From assembly GCA_040758595.1 (NCBI GenBank), contig JBFLVJ010000006.1:1-64000 (forward strand): DNA of 64,000 nucleotides, given 5' to 3'. Under the pieces are notes generated by a model that worked only from the letters and a program-made list of their open reading frames with translations, did not search any database and was not told where the DNA came from. Below are positions 57,463 through 64,000 of this stretch, piece by piece. Every line of letters starts with the position of its first letter. Positions within the stretch are counted from its first letter, which is position 1. This stretch comes from Bilamarchaeum sp040758595 (GTDB taxonomy: Archaea > Micrarchaeota > Micrarchaeia > Anstonellales > Bilamarchaeaceae). A program made the position numbers and the translations under genes.

Positions 57463-59469
57463 ATGATGGAAGCAGTTCTATTGGCTTTAGGAGCGGGTGT
57501 GCTCACCCTCCTCTATGCGGCATTCATCGCATGGAAGGTGTCGAGCGCCCCTGCCGGGACCGACAAGATGCAGGACATAGCGAAGGCCATACAGGAAGGC
57601 GCGAACGCCTTCCTTATGAGGCAGTACAAGACGCTTGCCCCCATCGTGCTCGTGCTCTTGGCACTGATATCTATCGGTATCGGCGAAGAGGCCGGCATGC
57701 AGACCGCGCTCGCTTTCCTCGGCGGCGTGCTCTCATCCGCTCTCGCCGGCTATATAGGCATGCAGGTTTCGGTCCGCGCGAACGTGCGCGTGGCCGAGGC
57801 GGCCAAGAAAGGCCTCCAGCCTGCGTTCGGCCTCTCGTTCAACGGCGGAGCCGTCACGGGCATGGCCCTCGCGGGCCTCGGCCTCGTCGGCGTCGGCGGC
57901 CTCTACATGGCATTCGGCTCGCTCGCCCCGCTCATCGGCTACGGCTTCGGTGCATCCCTGATGTCGCTGTTCGCCCGTGTCGGCGGAGGCATCTACACCA
58001 AGGCGGCCGACGTGGGCGCAGATCTGGTGGGCAAGATAGAGAAAGGCATCCCGGAGGACGACCCGCGCAACCCTGCGGTCATAGCAGACAACGTGGGAGA
58101 CAATGTGGGCGACTGCGCCGGCATGGCGGCGGACGTCTTCGAGTCGTTCGTGGTGACCGTTATAGCGGCCATGCTCATCGGCCTGACGTTCGCCGTATCC
58201 AGCCCGCTGGTGCAGGTGCCGCTCGGCATAGCATCCCTGGGCGTGATAGCGAGCATACTCGGATCGCTGTTCGTTAGCGTGAAGGACAAAGAGAGAATAA
58301 TGAATGGGTTCTACAAGGGCGTCCTCGTCAGCGCGGTGCTGATGCTGGTGTTCTCGTACTTCTACCTGAACAACCTCTCAGGCCTCGAGATGAATCCGAT
58401 GTCGCTCTTCGTGACCGTCATCATGGGCGTGATCGTGACCATGCTGCTGTTCATCATCAGCGAGTACTACACGGCCACCGAATACCGTCCGGTCCGTGAC
58501 GTCGCCAAAGCCGCGACCACCGGCGCGGGCACCAACCTCATACAAGGGCTGGCGGTAGGCATGGAAGCTACCGCGCTTCCGACCGTGGTGATACTCGCCG
58601 CGATCATAGTGTCGTTCATGGTGGCAGGCCTCTATGGAGTCGCACTGGCCGCTGCGGCGATGCTTTCGCTGAGCGCGATAATCATCGCCATAGACGCCTA
58701 CGGCCCGATAACCGACAACGCGGGAGGCATCGCCGAGATGGCCGGCCTTCCGGCGGCTGTGCGGAAGGTGACCGACGCGCTGGACGCGGTCGGCAACACC
58801 ACCAAGGCGACCACCAAAGGGTTCGCCATCGGAGGCGCCGCTCTTGGCGCGCTGGCGCTCTTCGTGGCATATGCCGAGGAGACGCACCTGGAGAGCATAA
58901 ATCTGCTGTCCACCCCGGTGGTGGTGGGTCTCTTCGTGGGCGCGCTCCTGCCGTTCCTGTTCTCTAGCCTGCTCATGCTGGCTGTGGGCAGGGCGGCCTT
59001 CCAGATAGTGGAAGAGGTGCGCAGGCAGTTCAAGGAGATAAAGGGCCTCATGGAGGGCAAGGGGAGGGCCGACTACGCCAAGTGCGTGGACATCTCGGCC
59101 GCGACCGCGCTCCGAGAGCTCGCGCTCCCCGGCGCCATCGCGGTCCTGACGCCGCTGGTCGTGGGTTTCGTGTTCGGACCGGCGGCCCTCGGCGGTCTTC
59201 TCGCAGGCGTCATAGCCAGCGGGCTTATGCTCGCATTGACCATGACCACCGCGGGCGCGGCCTGGGATAACGCCAAGAAGTATATCGAGGAAGGCAACTA
59301 CGGAGGCAAGGGCGGAGAGCCCCACAAAGCGGCCGTGGTCGGAGACACCGTCGGAGATCCCCTCAAGGACACCGCGGGCCCTGCCCTGAACGCCCTGATA
59401 AAGGTCGTGAACACCGTCTCTCTGGTGTTCGCGGGCCTCATCGTGGCCAAGAGCCTGAACATAATCTGA
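57463..59469 (+). CDS. hppA: membrane-bound H+-translocating pyrophosphatase, K+-independent type
   Basis: 668 residues, about 15-16 membrane helices. It couples pyrophosphate hydrolysis to ion pumping. The substrate loop ADVGADLVGKIEKGIPEDDPRNPAVIADNVGDNVGDCAG is at about 180-222, and the second acidic motif GDTVGDPLKDTAGP near 620. Lys448 in GNTTKATTKG, where K+-dependent enzymes have Ala, indicates the K+-independent H+ pump class. Two ATGs (57463, 57466) are possible. It allows energy recovery from biosynthetic pyrophosphate, useful in a cell with limited metabolism. Confidence 0.96.
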   Translation: MMEAVLLALGAGVLTLLYAAFIAWKVSSAPAGTDKMQDIAKAIQEGANAFLMRQYKTLAPIVLVLLALISIGIGEEAGMQTALAFLGGVLSSALAGYIGMQVSVRANVRVAEAAKKGLQPAFGLSFNGGAVTGMALAGLGLVGVGGLYMAFGSLAPLIGYGFGASLMSLFARVGGGIYTKAADVGADLVGKIEKGIPEDDPRNPAVIADNVGDNVGDCAGMAADVFESFVVTVIAAMLIGLTFAVSSPLVQVPLGIASLGVIASILGSLFVSVKDKERIMNGFYKGVLVSAVLMLVFSYFYLNNLSGLEMNPMSLFVTVIMGVIVTMLLFIISEYYTATEYRPVRDVAKAATTGAGTNLIQGLAVGMEATALPTVVILAAIIVSFMVAGLYGVALAAAAMLSLSAIIIAIDAYGPITDNAGGIAEMAGLPAAVRKVTDALDAVGNTTKATTKGFAIGGAALGALALFVAYAEETHLESINLLSTPVVVGLFVGALLPFLFSSLLMLAVGRAAFQIVEEVRRQFKEIKGLMEGKGRADYAKCVDISAATALRELALPGAIAVLTPLVVGFVFGPAALGGLLAGVIASGLMLALTMTTAGAAWDNAKKYIEEGNYGGKGGEPHKAAVVGDTVGDPLKDTAGPALNALIKVVNTVSLVFAGLIVAKSLNII

Positions 59470-59788
59470 TTCTTTCTTTTTTACCCCTCTTTTTACTTGC
59501 GGATGAGTTCTGCAATCTTTCGAAACCGGTCTTTTCGGCGATATCTGGGGCGGTCATGCCCTCGTTGTCGGCGAGATTCCGGTCGGGCGTGTACCTCAAC
59601 AGATACTTCGCCGTGTTGATGAGCGCTTCTTCCTTGCTATCAGCTGGATTGAACGTATCAAAGACGATGGCGACGTTTGCCCTGGATGCGGCCGCGACAC
59701 GCATCACCGGCGTTCGGCTCAAGAGTTGTGCAACGCCCTCATTATGCGATACTGTATCAGCTTCAAAAACGTTCCTTGACATAGCCAT
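59438..59788 (-). CDS. small ankyrin-like protein
   Basis: 116 residues if started at ATG 59788 (ATG 59782 is an alternative). The region EEALINTAKYLLRYTPDRNLADNEGMTAPDIAEKTGFERLQ resembles one to two ankyrin repeats; the preceding segment SHNEGVAQLLSRTPVMRVAAASRANVAIVFDTF could be another. The C-terminus overlaps the end of hppA by 32 nt, which is unusual, so the true protein may be shorter or the frame may be decaying. Without it the 325-nt gap would hold no gene. Confidence 0.5.
   Translation of the reverse strand: MAMSRNVFEADTVSHNEGVAQLLSRTPVMRVAAASRANVAIVFDTFNPADSKEEALINTAKYLLRYTPDRNLADNEGMTAPDIAEKTGFERLQNSSASKKRGKKERIRLCSGSWPR
59470..59494 (+). terminator. U-tract terminator after hppA
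   Basis: T6 (59477-59482) and T5 (about 59490-59494) directly after the stop, in the same TTTTTACCCC arrangement seen after the PRC-barrel gene. Confidence 0.5.
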
Positions 59789-59794
59789 CCAGCT

Positions 59795-60352
59795 ATGGAA
59801 TCGCCAGACACCCCGTGGGCCAGGAGCATCGATGGCAGGGTGAAGAAGAAAGCCGTGCCAAGCCCTAGCCGCGCGGCCGTCTTTTTCTTAGGCTTCCTGA
59901 GATTGAGAGGCATATCGCAGGGGAGGCTGGTGGACATCGGCTGCGGCAACGGCCGGAACGCGGTCTATTTCGCCGAGAACGGTTTCGAGGTGCATGCGGT
60001 GGACCGTTCCGATGAAGTACTAAAGGACCTGGATTTGCACGGCGTGATGCCGCACTGCCACAGCGTGGCGGACTACTGGCTTTTCGAGGACGGTTTCTTC
60101 GATTTGGCGATGGATGTCCTCTGCTATTCGGAGCAGGATGCGCCCGGCTACCGCGAGAGGTACGTGGCCGAGCTGAAGCGGGTGTTGAAGCCCGGGAGCT
60201 ATGTGCTGCTCAGCGTGCCTAAAGGCTACACGGAAGCGAGGGTGAAAAAGGAGTTCTCGGGCTTTGCTGTCATGTCTTCTGAAGAGAGCGAGGACAGGGT
60301 GTTCGGAAAAAAACTGAAGGTACTCAATATCATCCTAGGAAAGAAAATCTGA
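59795..60352 (+). CDS. SAM-dependent methyltransferase (class I)
   Basis: 185 residues. The SAM-binding motif LVDIGCGNGRNAVYFAENGFEVHAVDRS is at about 45-72, with a later LKRVLKPGSYVLLSVPKG strand typical of small-molecule methyltransferases. The substrate is unknown. It starts 6 nt from the divergent ankyrin-like gene, leaving no room for a conventional promoter, which also casts doubt on one of the two starts. Confidence 0.85.
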   Translation: MESPDTPWARSIDGRVKKKAVPSPSRAAVFFLGFLRLRGISQGRLVDIGCGNGRNAVYFAENGFEVHAVDRSDEVLKDLDLHGVMPHCHSVADYWLFEDGFFDLAMDVLCYSEQDAPGYRERYVAELKRVLKPGSYVLLSVPKGYTEARVKKEFSGFAVMSSEESEDRVFGKKLKVLNIILGKKI

Positions 60353-60371
60353 GCAATAAAAATAAAAAGAA

Positions 60372-60506
60372 GCCGCGCGCATGATACGTCCGTGTACTTT
60401 GGTTCCGTACCAAGTCCCATCCCTTCAACGATGGGTGGGATTTTAAGTGGAGGTGGCATCCCATATGCCACCAACATTCCACTTACGGACCTTGTATTCA
60501 CGCGGC
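60372..60506. ncRNA. candidate structured RNA or composite palindrome in a convergent gap
   Basis: Nested complementarity spans the gap: GCCGCG (60372-60377)/CGCGGC (60501-60506), TGATAC/GTATTCA, GTCCGT (60388-60393)/ACGGAC (60485-60490), enclosing three hairpins: ACTTTGG/CCAAGT, TCCCATCCC/GGGTGGGA, and AAGTGGA/TCCACTT with inner TGGCAT/ATGCCA. It lies between two convergent stops, so a 5' leader role is excluded. It could be a non-coding RNA, a bidirectional terminator or a mobile palindromic unit. Confidence 0.4.
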
Positions 60507-61274
60507 CTCTTTTAACATCCTTTTAACTAAGGTCGATCCTAAAATCTCCTTTGCACCCTCCAAGTCCTCGGAACTCTCTATTGGAAATTCAAAGTTCATC
60601 CCCTTACCCTTCAAGGAGAACATGAGTTGTGCGCCCTCTATTTTCTTCTGCTCGTTCGTGTTCTTGGTTTCGACTGTTTCCTCTGCTTCTAATTTTGGTT
60701 CGGTGACTTCTTCAGTTAGTATCAATTTGTTCCCGTCAGCACTGCCAAGACCACTCTTCACTAGCATATCCCTTAGGAATTCGGCACCCGTTGTGTAAGA
60801 TGTGGCCTTCTTGCCTTCGTTATGGGTTCTAAGGAAGTCTTTCAGCTCAACAAGCGTTATGGCGCGTCGTTGTCCTCCTTCAAATTTTTCCTTTTTTAAG
60901 CCCACATAAATGTCCTGTGTTTTCAAGACTTCTCTAAAAAGCCCTAGTGCTTCCTGCTCTCTATTGTCTTCCAGCAAAAAAATCATCTCTTGCGCTTTCT
61001 TGTCATCCTTCACCTGCCATCTCTGGAGCGTCTCAATTGCACCACCGACCTCAGTCTTAACGCGTTTCTCTTCGACAATGCCGAGGTATCTTAAATATGA
61101 AAGAATCCGAGAAAGAAAGTCGCCATTGGATGAAGGCGGGTTGTGGTCTAGTAGGTCCTTTACAGTAAATGTCCTTCCCGTCCTAGCTATGGTTTTACAC
61201 ACATCCCAGATTTTATCGAATGTAATTGAGCCATGGCTTGGCAATTTTATGTCATATTGTTTGTTTTCCTCCAT
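60498..61274 (-). CDS. AT-rich orphan gene, hypothetical protein
   Basis: 258 residues, not recognised with confidence. The N-terminal 90 residues (ITFDKIWDVCKTIARTGRTFTVKDLLDHNP, FLSRILSYLRYLGIVEEKR) look like a winged helix-turn-helix and recall DUF5343-type proteins; a low-complexity Glu/Thr linker (TEPKLEAEETVETKNTNEQ) precedes a small C-terminal domain. Base composition and codon use (AAT, TTT, CTA, AGA) are clearly more AT-rich than neighbours, suggesting horizontal transfer. GAGGTGGG precedes ATG 61274 and CTTTAAAAAC at about 61306-61316 is the TATA box. Confidence 0.65.
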   Translation of the reverse strand: MEENKQYDIKLPSHGSITFDKIWDVCKTIARTGRTFTVKDLLDHNPPSSNGDFLSRILSYLRYLGIVEEKRVKTEVGGAIETLQRWQVKDDKKAQEMIFLLEDNREQEALGLFREVLKTQDIYVGLKKEKFEGGQRRAITLVELKDFLRTHNEGKKATSYTTGAEFLRDMLVKSGLGSADGNKLILTEEVTEPKLEAEETVETKNTNEQKKIEGAQLMFSLKGKGMNFEFPIESSEDLEGAKEILGSTLVKRMLKEAA

Positions 61275-61417
61275 TTTCCCACCTCAAAATGATTTCTTTA
61301 GGGATACAGTTTTTAAAGGTTCCTGAAATTTGTCAATTTAGACCCTAATTATGTTCATCTCTAACCAAAAAAAGCAACTATAACCCCAAAAAAATTGCAA
61401 ACGAAACCCATATTGTT
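61275..61417. other. AT-rich spacer with the orphan gene's promoter
   Basis: Only the TATA element and ribosome binding site of the 60498-61274 gene are seen. The stretch 61330-61415 is A-rich and without recognisable features. Confidence 0.5.
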
Positions 61418-63997
61418 TTATCTCCTCTCGCCGTACGCTTTCAGGAATCTCCTATACTCATCGAGCAGATCCTCTGTGACCGAGGGTCTCCTGGTTTTTA
61501 TGACTTCCATCACGGTCTCGGTGGTGACATTCTCCGGCTTCTTCTCCAGCTTCGCCCTTAGCGCCCTCATCTTCGCGCTCTGGCAGACCTCGGCGATGTC
61601 CGCGCCCGTGAAACCATCGGTCGCATCGGCCAGCGTCTTGAGGTCGATCCCCTCGGCGAACCTGCCCAGGTGTATCTTGAATATCGCACGCCTTCCCATC
61701 GGGCCCGGGGGCGGGATGTAGAATATCTTGTCGAACCTGCCCGGCCTCATTATGGCGGCGTCCATGAGCGCCGGCTTGTTGGTGGCGGCTATCACCACCA
61801 CGCCTTTCTGTCCCTTGACCCCGTCCATCTCGGTGAGGAACTGGCCGATTATCTCTGACGAGCCGCCAACGCCCCTCGCCGGAGCGAAGGTCTCGATCTC
61901 ATCCACGAATATGATGCCGGGCGGGTTCTCGCGCGCGCGGTTGAACGCGTCCTTGATGACTCCCACCGCCTGGGTGAATCCCTTCTTCATCACTTCGGCC
62001 GCGCTGAGCGACTGGAACGATGCATTGAGCTCGCTCGCAGCGGCTTTGACTATGAGCGTCTTTCCGGTGCCTGGCGGGCCGAAGAGCAGGATGCCCTTGC
62101 TGGGCTTGACCTTGAACTCCTTCATCTCTTCTTCGTGGAGCAGCGGGAGCTCTATTGCTTCGAGGAGCGCGCGCTTCACATCATCCAGCCCGGCGACATC
62201 CTCCCATCTGACCGCGCTCTCTTTCTCCTCGGCCTCTTGGGCCGGCTTCTCCTTGCCGACTCGGCGCTCGAAGTCGAGCCTGAACTGCTCGTACATATCC
62301 AACTGGGCGAGGCCCGTGCTCGGCTTCACGTTCTCCACTATGCGCATGAAATGCGCCATCGAGAGCGGGACGACCTTGCCGGTCTTGGTGGCCTCTTTCG
62401 CCGCGAGCCTCTTGGCCTCGGTGACCACGTTCTTTATGTCGGCGCCGGAGAACCTCTCTGTCTTCCTCACCAGCCTGTCGAAATCCACGTCATCCGCGAG
62501 CGGGAGGCCTCTGGAACTGACCTCGAATATCGCCTTCCTCGCCTCGGGGTCCGGAAGGTGCATGTAGATTATCTTGTCGAGCCTCCCCGGCCTCAGCATC
62601 GCAGGATCCAATTCATCCGGCCGGTTGGTGGCCCCGACTATCATGACGGTCTTCTCTGATTTGCTCGCCCCGTCTATCTGCTGGAGGAGTTCGCTGAGGA
62701 CGCGCTGCCCGACTTCGTCCAGGCTGTCCGCGCTCCTTTTCTTGGCGACAGCGTCTATCTCGTCGAAGAACAGCACGGTCGGCGCGTTCTTCCGCGCGTT
62801 GTCGAAGACCTCCTTGACGTTCTTTTCTGATTCGCCATACCACTGGGAGAGTATCTGCGAGCATCTCACTTCTATGAAATTGTACTTGAGCTCCTTGGCA
62901 AGAGCCCTCATGAGCATGGTCTTACCGGTGCCTGGCGGGCCGAAGAGCAGGATGCCGGTCGGCGGCCTGATGCCGTATGCGAAGGCTATCTCCTTCTTCT
63001 CCAGCGGCATGATGATGGCATCGCGGAGCTCGGACTTGACATCCTCATATCCGCCCACATCGGCCATCGACTTCTCCGAGCCGCCCAGCGACATGTCGCT
63101 CATGCCGAACTTGCCGTACGATCTCATCTTCTCCCGGCGCTCTATCTCGGATTCCCGGCTGATGCTGACCTTGAAGTGCTCGAGCGCCCCCAGCGCCACG
63201 ATTGCAGCCACCAACCCCCCGGCGAACTCCATCTGGAGCGGTGTCCTGTATATCGTGCCTATCATGTAATATACCGGTAGCAACAGCAGCAGGGAGAGCG
63301 AAGCTATGAGCTGCGGCCTCTTCTTTATCCTGGGCGGGAGGTATCCGAGCAGGAAGAGGGCTGCGCCCCAGCCTATCAGCTGGAGGGCCATCGAGTCCTG
63401 TGTCAGGAGGAAGATGACGTTGTCCACTATCCAGCCGATGGAGCCCCAGATATTCGTCACGCTCGCGAACAGCCTGCCGACGCCATCTATCAGTCCCGGG
63501 ACCAGCGAGCCGATGTCTGCTGCGCTTTTGCTGAAAAGCAGCTCCGCCTTTCCGGGCCGGTAGAGCTCCATCTTGAGCGGGAGGTATGCGGTGTTCTGGA
63601 CAAGCCAGATCGATGACAATAGGAGTATTAGCGTCACTGACGAGAGCGATATGGCAAGGCTGCGCCTGGAGCCGAAATGCAATGCGCCGATCGACATCCC
63701 GATTATGGATGCCCATCCGAGGAAGGGGATCCCTCCGAACGCGAAGGGGGATAATATGAATATCTCCAGCGCGGCGATGAGCAGCCAGTCCTCGAATGCC
63801 TGGAAGAGCACAAGGACCAGCACCAGCAGGTAGAACCAGGCGAAGACCGGGGACTGGTATATGACTGCCAGCAATCCCAGCACCACCCCGAGGATCAATC
63901 CTATGGGCGGGTTCTTGAAGCCCACCGCGCCGCAGGCGGCCGCGAGCAGGACAACGAGGAAAATAGGATAATACGGGATGCTGCCCAGGAGCATCAA
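61418..63997 (-). CDS. membrane-anchored tandem AAA+ ATPase, CDC48-like (start at window edge)
   Basis: At least 859 residues. The N-terminal 290 residues are very hydrophobic with about eight or nine membrane helices (IFLVVLLAAACGAVGF, FYLLVLVLVLFQAF, LAISLSSVTLILLLSSIWLV, LIASLSLLLLLPVYYMIGT). Two AAA modules follow: the first with GPPGTGKT and VLFFDEIDAV, the second with GPPGTGKT and IIFVDEIETFAP; both have arginine-finger regions (MLRPGRLDK, IMRPGRFDK). CDC48/p97 itself is soluble, and the usual N-domain is replaced here by a polytopic membrane region. ATG 63994 or TTG 63997 may be the start, but the gene could extend beyond the window. Confidence 0.85.
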   Translation of the reverse strand: MMLLGSIPYYPIFLVVLLAAACGAVGFKNPPIGLILGVVLGLLAVIYQSPVFAWFYLLVLVLVLFQAFEDWLLIAALEIFILSPFAFGGIPFLGWASIIGMSIGALHFGSRRSLAISLSSVTLILLLSSIWLVQNTAYLPLKMELYRPGKAELLFSKSAADIGSLVPGLIDGVGRLFASVTNIWGSIGWIVDNVIFLLTQDSMALQLIGWGAALFLLGYLPPRIKKRPQLIASLSLLLLLPVYYMIGTIYRTPLQMEFAGGLVAAIVALGALEHFKVSISRESEIERREKMRSYGKFGMSDMSLGGSEKSMADVGGYEDVKSELRDAIIMPLEKKEIAFAYGIRPPTGILLFGPPGTGKTMLMRALAKELKYNFIEVRCSQILSQWYGESEKNVKEVFDNARKNAPTVLFFDEIDAVAKKRSADSLDEVGQRVLSELLQQIDGASKSEKTVMIVGATNRPDELDPAMLRPGRLDKIIYMHLPDPEARKAIFEVSSRGLPLADDVDFDRLVRKTERFSGADIKNVVTEAKRLAAKEATKTGKVVPLSMAHFMRIVENVKPSTGLAQLDMYEQFRLDFERRVGKEKPAQEAEEKESAVRWEDVAGLDDVKRALLEAIELPLLHEEEMKEFKVKPSKGILLFGPPGTGKTLIVKAAASELNASFQSLSAAEVMKKGFTQAVGVIKDAFNRARENPPGIIFVDEIETFAPARGVGGSSEIIGQFLTEMDGVKGQKGVVVIAATNKPALMDAAIMRPGRFDKIFYIPPPGPMGRRAIFKIHLGRFAEGIDLKTLADATDGFTGADIAEVCQSAKMRALRAKLEKKPENVTTETVMEVIKTRRPSVTEDLLDEYRRFLKAYGERR

Positions 63998-64000
63998 AGC

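Noticed and set aside
60388..60490. tRNA gene in the three-hairpin element
   Set aside because: The cloverleaf-like folding lacks the conserved D-loop GG and T-loop TTCRA at the right places on either strand, and the hairpins have wrong lengths.

Overview
The window (64 kb, GC-rich, with one 10-N assembly gap at 13244-13253) is archaeal. It encodes a DNA polymerase D small subunit, archaeal RNase HII, archaeal-type HMG-CoA synthase, geranylgeranyl reductase, aTrm56, SepF, a class III (pilin-type) signal peptide protein and CDC48-type AAA ATPases, and most genes appear leaderless with a TATA box about 25-30 nt before the start codon. A fused tRNA-splicing endonuclease of about 391 residues (the size of the three-unit epsilon2 enzymes first described in ARMAN archaea) together with heavily interrupted tRNA genes suggests a DPANN archaeon of the Micrarchaeota type; this assignment is an inference. 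There are no rRNA genes, CRISPR arrays or recognisable insertion sequences.

Layout. 0.1-9.9 kb: UPF0147-polD small subunit, PRC-barrel protein, RNase HII-ferredoxin, a cupredoxin-like lipoprotein that lacks two copper ligands, a HAD phosphatase, three tandem Ser/Thr protein kinases each with its own promoter, the tRNA endonuclease, a parvulin and a membrane-anchored surface protein. 9.9-15.5 kb: argG-argH with a divergent ACT-domain protein, the assembly gap, an intron-bearing tRNA-Arg, an asparagine synthetase-like PP-loop protein, folD and an intron-bearing tRNA-Ile. 15.6-27 kb: HMG-CoA synthase, a ThyX-like protein with an epimerase, lipoprotein and hypothetical genes, a DJ-1/ferredoxin/geranylgeranyl reductase operon, prs, a phosphosugar mutase, aTrm56 and an unknown protein. 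27-46.9 kb: an unusual block of giant genes, all on the minus strand: a 101-aa protein, a 2828-aa mostly helical membrane protein, a 781-aa protein with an SGNH hydrolase domain, and a 2827-aa secreted protein with a recurring helical motif and a beta-rich C-terminal half. 46.9-64 kb: MBL hydrolase, a HEAT/ubiquitin-like/tRNA-thiolase operon, enolase, a TPR-AAA ATPase, dihydroorotase, a CBS protein with an HPF-like tail, a pilin-like protein, ScpA, SepF, H+-pyrophosphatase, an ankyrin-like protein, a methyltransferase, an AT-rich orphan gene, and a membrane-anchored tandem AAA ATPase that runs to the window edge.

Three things stand out. (1) The tRNA-Arg(CCU) and tRNA-Ile(UAU) genes are split by at least two and probably three introns each in total of five, at D-arm, anticodon-loop and T-arm positions; for four of the five a bulge-helix-bulge can be written at exactly the junctions that restore a cloverleaf, and the fused endonuclease is encoded in the same window. 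(2) A degenerate seven-nucleotide repeat (GGTTTCC-like) and short perfect palindromes recur in many intergenic gaps and also inside genes, adding an in-frame segment of about 59 residues to the tRNA thiolase and a linker to the polymerase subunit; one palindrome at the end of the aTrm56 gene is flanked by 14-nt direct repeats, like an insertion footprint. (3) The giant-gene block covers about 30% of the window and looks like a membrane/cell-surface system without an obvious described counterpart.
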